Assembly (NCBI RefSeq): GCF_039539005.1
Contig: NZ_BAABCP010000001.1
Coordinates: forward strand, 310,001 to 374,000
Origin: Microbacterium soli
GTDB lineage: Bacteria > Actinomycetota > Actinomycetes > Actinomycetales > Microbacteriaceae
DNA length: 64,000 nucleotides
Direction: 5' to 3'
In this document: piece after piece, positions 61,427 through 64,000 of the stretch
Layout: each line of letters opens with the position of its first letter
Position numbering within the stretch: the stretch's first letter is position 1
Program-made: the position numbers and the translations under genes
The notes under the pieces: generated by a model
What the model saw: only the letters and a program-made list of their open reading frames with translations
What the model was told of the DNA's origin: nothing
The model's database searches: none

Positions 61427-64000
61427 TCAGCCCTCCAGCTCGAGGAGCTTCTCGATGGCGGCGGTGAGCTTCTTGTCCTGCGCGGCGAACTCCGCCAGGT
61501 CTCCGGCCTTCAGCGCCGCCTCACGGGCCTCCAGGGCGTTCTTGGCATCCGACAGCGCCTGCGCCACAGCATCCGACGGCGGCGCGGTGGTCTCCCCCTC
61601 AGGAGGCGCGCTCCCCTCGTCAGACGGTGTGCTGCCCTCATCGGGCGGTGTGGCGCCCTCGCCGGGTGTCGTGGGGGTCACGTCCTCATCACCGCCGGCC
61701 GCGCCGGCGTCCCCGCCGAACAGCGTGTCCAGCGCCTCGGTGAGGGTGTCCTCGAACGCGACCCTGTCGCCGAACGCGACGAGGATCTTCCGCAGGTTCG
61801 GGAGCTTGGTGCCCTCGGACGACTGCACGAACACGGGCTGCACGTACAGCAGTCCGCCACCGACGGGCAACGTCAGCAGGTTACCGTACTTGACCTCCGA
61901 CTTGCCGAGCGTCAGCACGTTGAGCTTGTCCGCCACATCGGCATCCGAGTCGAACGTGTTCTGCACCTGACCGGGCCCGGGTACCGTCGTGGCCGTGTCG
62001 ATCTCCAGCATCCGCAGAGTGCCGTAGCCGGGAGCCTTCACACCCGGCGTGGACCCGGCATCCGAGTCGACCGCCAGATACCCCATGAGCACCTCGCGGC
62101 TCTCGCCGGCGCCGTCCGCGGGGATGAACGTGGAGAACATCGAGAAGTGCGGCTCGTCCTGCCCGGGCATCTTCATGGACAGGTAGTACGGCGGCTGCAG
62201 CTGGGTCTTCACCCGCGGGTCCTCCGGCGTCTGCCAGCGGTCGTCCTCCTGGGCGAACGAGCCCACGTCGTCGACGTGGTACACGCCCAGCATCGCCCGC
62301 TGCACCTTGAACAGGTCGGTCGGGTAGCGCACGTGGCTCATCAGGTCGCCCGACATCTCGCTGATCGGCTTGACGGTGCCCGGGTAGACCTTCTGCCAGG
62401 CCTGCAGAATCGGGTCGTCGGCCTCCCAGGCGTACAGGTTCACGGATCCGTCGTACGCGTCGACCGTGGCCTTGACCGAGTTGCGGATGTAGTTGATGTT
62501 GTCGAACGCGACGGCGGATGCCGGGGTCTGCGAGTCCGCGATCGCGTCCTGCATGCTGACGGTCTTGGAGTACGGGTACGACGCGCTCGTCGTGAAGCCG
62601 TCCACGATCCACACGATGTGGCCGTCGACGACGCTGGGGTACGGGTCGCGATCCAGCGTCAGGTACGGGGCGACCTTCTTCACGCGCGTGAGCGGGTCGC
62701 GGTCGTACAGGATCTGCGATTCGGAGTTGACGAGGTTCGAGAACAGGATCTGCTCCGACTGGAACTTCAGCGCGTACAGCAGCTTGGTGAAGGTGTTGCC
62801 GATGCGCGGCCCGCCGTCGCCGGTGAACGTCGTCATCGTGAAGTTGCGGCTGTTCTCGTCGCCCTGACCGCGCGGGTAGTCGATCTCGACGGGCTTGGTG
62901 CCCTCCGGCGCGCCCACGATCGAGTACTCCGGAGAGGTCTCGCCGAAGTACACCCGCGGTTCGAAGTCCTTCTCGCTGTCGCTGAGGAACCCGGATGTCG
63001 GGATGCCCTGCTCCAGGAACACCGGCTCGCCGTCCGAGGTGCGCTCGTTGCCCGCCATCACGACGAGGCCGTAGCCGTGCGTGTACACGGCCGCGCGGTT
63101 GTTCCAGCTGTCGCCGCCGCCGAGCTTGGTCATGTCGAGGTCGCGCACGGAGACCACGGTGTCCTGCGACTTCCCGTCGATCGTGTAGCGGTCCACGTCC
63201 ATCTCGGAGGCGAACTGGTAGTACGACCGGTACTGCTCGAGCTGGCGCACGGTCGGCGGGATGACGGCCGGGTCCATGATGCGCACGGATGCCGTGGTCT
63301 CGGCATCCGCTCGCAACTGCCCCGCCGCCGTGTCGGTGGCGGCCTTGAACGGCGTCACCTGCATGCCCTCGATGCCGTACGCGGCCTTGGTGGCGTTCAT
63401 GTTGCGTTCGTAGAACTCCGCCTGGTAGGAGTTCTCGTTCGGCTTGACCTGGAAGGTGGTGACCACCCAGGGGTACCCCATCCCGACCACGAGGGAGGCG
63501 ACGATGAACAGGGCCGTGGCCGCCAGCGGGAAGCGCCAGCGCCCGATGACGGCGGTGACGAGGAACAGCACGGCCACGACGGCGGCGATGATCGCGAGGA
63601 TCCCGAGGCCCGGGATGGTGGCGTTGACGCCGGTGTAGCCGGCTCCCGTGATCCGCCCCTCCGGCTGCACGAGAGTGAGGTAGCGATCCAGCCACAGGCT
63701 CACCGCCTGGACGGCGAGGTAGAGCCCGGCGAGGATCGCGAGCTGGATCCGGGCCGGCTTGGAGATGCGCAGCTCCCGCTGGCCGATGCGCACGGAGCCG
63801 TACAGGTACGAGACCAGCGCGGTGATCACCAGACTCAGCAGCAGCACCGCCGAGACGAACGCCAGCAGCATCGAGTAGAACGGCATGGCGAACAGGTAGA
63901 ACCCGGTGTCGAGACCGAACTGGGGGTCGGTGGTGTCCGTGGTGACGCCGTTGGCCCACAGCCAGATGGTCTTCCAGTTCCCTGCGGCGGCGAAACCGGC
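61427..64000 (-). CDS. UPF0182 family membrane protein (partial, 5' end beyond the window)
   Basis: 857 visible residues; the frame stays open to the last base, so the start is outside. A run of at least three long hydrophobic segments lies near the N-terminal side (LLAFVSAVLLLSLVITALVS, IQLAILAGLYLAVQAVSLWL), then a large extracytoplasmic domain with GVNATIPGLGILAI, TRVKKVAPYLTLDRDPYP and WIVDGFTTSASYPYS, typical of UPF0182. The C-terminal 100 residues are acidic and Thr/Pro-rich, followed by a helical end (AALKAGDLAEFAAQDKKL). Widely conserved in actinobacteria, function unknown. Confidence 0.93.
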   Translation of the reverse strand, partial: AGFAAAGNWKTIWLWANGVTTDTTDPQFGLDTGFYLFAMPFYSMLLAFVSAVLLLSLVITALVSYLYGSVRIGQRELRISKPARIQLAILAGLYLAVQAVSLWLDRYLTLVQPEGRITGAGYTGVNATIPGLGILAIIAAVVAVLFLVTAVIGRWRFPLAATALFIVASLVVGMGYPWVVTTFQVKPNENSYQAEFYERNMNATKAAYGIEGMQVTPFKAATDTAAGQLRADAETTASVRIMDPAVIPPTVRQLEQYRSYYQFASEMDVDRYTIDGKSQDTVVSVRDLDMTKLGGGDSWNNRAAVYTHGYGLVVMAGNERTSDGEPVFLEQGIPTSGFLSDSEKDFEPRVYFGETSPEYSIVGAPEGTKPVEIDYPRGQGDENSRNFTMTTFTGDGGPRIGNTFTKLLYALKFQSEQILFSNLVNSESQILYDRDPLTRVKKVAPYLTLDRDPYPSVVDGHIVWIVDGFTTSASYPYSKTVSMQDAIADSQTPASAVAFDNINYIRNSVKATVDAYDGSVNLYAWEADDPILQAWQKVYPGTVKPISEMSGDLMSHVRYPTDLFKVQRAMLGVYHVDDVGSFAQEDDRWQTPEDPRVKTQLQPPYYLSMKMPGQDEPHFSMFSTFIPADGAGESREVLMGYLAVDSDAGSTPGVKAPGYGTLRMLEIDTATTVPGPGQVQNTFDSDADVADKLNVLTLGKSEVKYGNLLTLPVGGGLLYVQPVFVQSSEGTKLPNLRKILVAFGDRVAFEDTLTEALDTLFGGDAGAAGGDEDVTPTTPGEGATPPDEGSTPSDEGSAPPEGETTAPPSDAVAQALSDAKNALEAREAALKAGDLAEFAAQDKKLTAAIEKLLELEG

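Overview
High-GC actinobacterial chromosome, most like the Microbacteriaceae (Microbacterium or a close relative). This rests on GC-rich codon use, a birA / PH-protein / purK / purE / LCP gene order, an RmlC-RmlD fusion, a UPF0182 membrane protein, DUF2510 and excalibur domains, and sortase signals of both LPxTG and LAxTG type. Genus is inferred; no rRNA gene is present.

Layout. 1-18 kb is an envelope polysaccharide locus: the end of a UDP-glucose dehydrogenase gene, an acyltransferase-SGNH protein, four glycosyltransferase genes, an ABC-2 exporter (permease + ATPase), a 1118-residue double glycosyltransferase, a secreted lysozyme-like protein, and the dTDP-rhamnose genes rmlA, rmlB and a fused rmlCD. 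18-28 kb continues with an LCP-type ligase, purE/purK, a PH-domain membrane protein, birA, three CDP-glycerol-transferase-like proteins and one more GT2 enzyme. Together they suggest a rhamnose-containing, polyol-phosphate-type wall glycopolymer made in the cytoplasm, exported by ABC transport and attached to peptidoglycan by the LCP protein. 28-34 kb is mixed: HtrA-like protease, an aminotransferase facing an omega-amidase-like nitrilase, an AhpD-like protein, and a TetR regulator facing a tiny ORF and an MBL-fold hydrolase.

34-52 kb is the most distinctive accessory region. Two very large sortase-type surface proteins (940 aa vWA/CnaB protein with LPLTG; 2363 aa SdrD-B repeat protein with LAITG) flank two tandem LuxR regulators that resemble LAL/MalT proteins which have lost their ATPase domain. 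The intergenic leader before the regulators is rich in perfect stem-loops. Divergent from the giant protein runs a three-gene operon for a beta-helix lipoprotein, a second lipoprotein and a Tat-exported DyP-type peroxidase.

52-64 kb holds a MarR/quinone-oxidoreductase pair, a DHA2 drug-type exporter, an ECF42-type sigma factor with its DGPF partner, a MerR/HspR-like regulator divergent from a glycosyltransferase with a 13-bp-arm palindrome between them, a GNAT enzyme, a membrane-anchored HNH nuclease-like protein, an initiator tRNA-Met, and a UPF0182 gene cut by the window end. No insertion sequence, prophage, CRISPR array or rRNA gene was seen.
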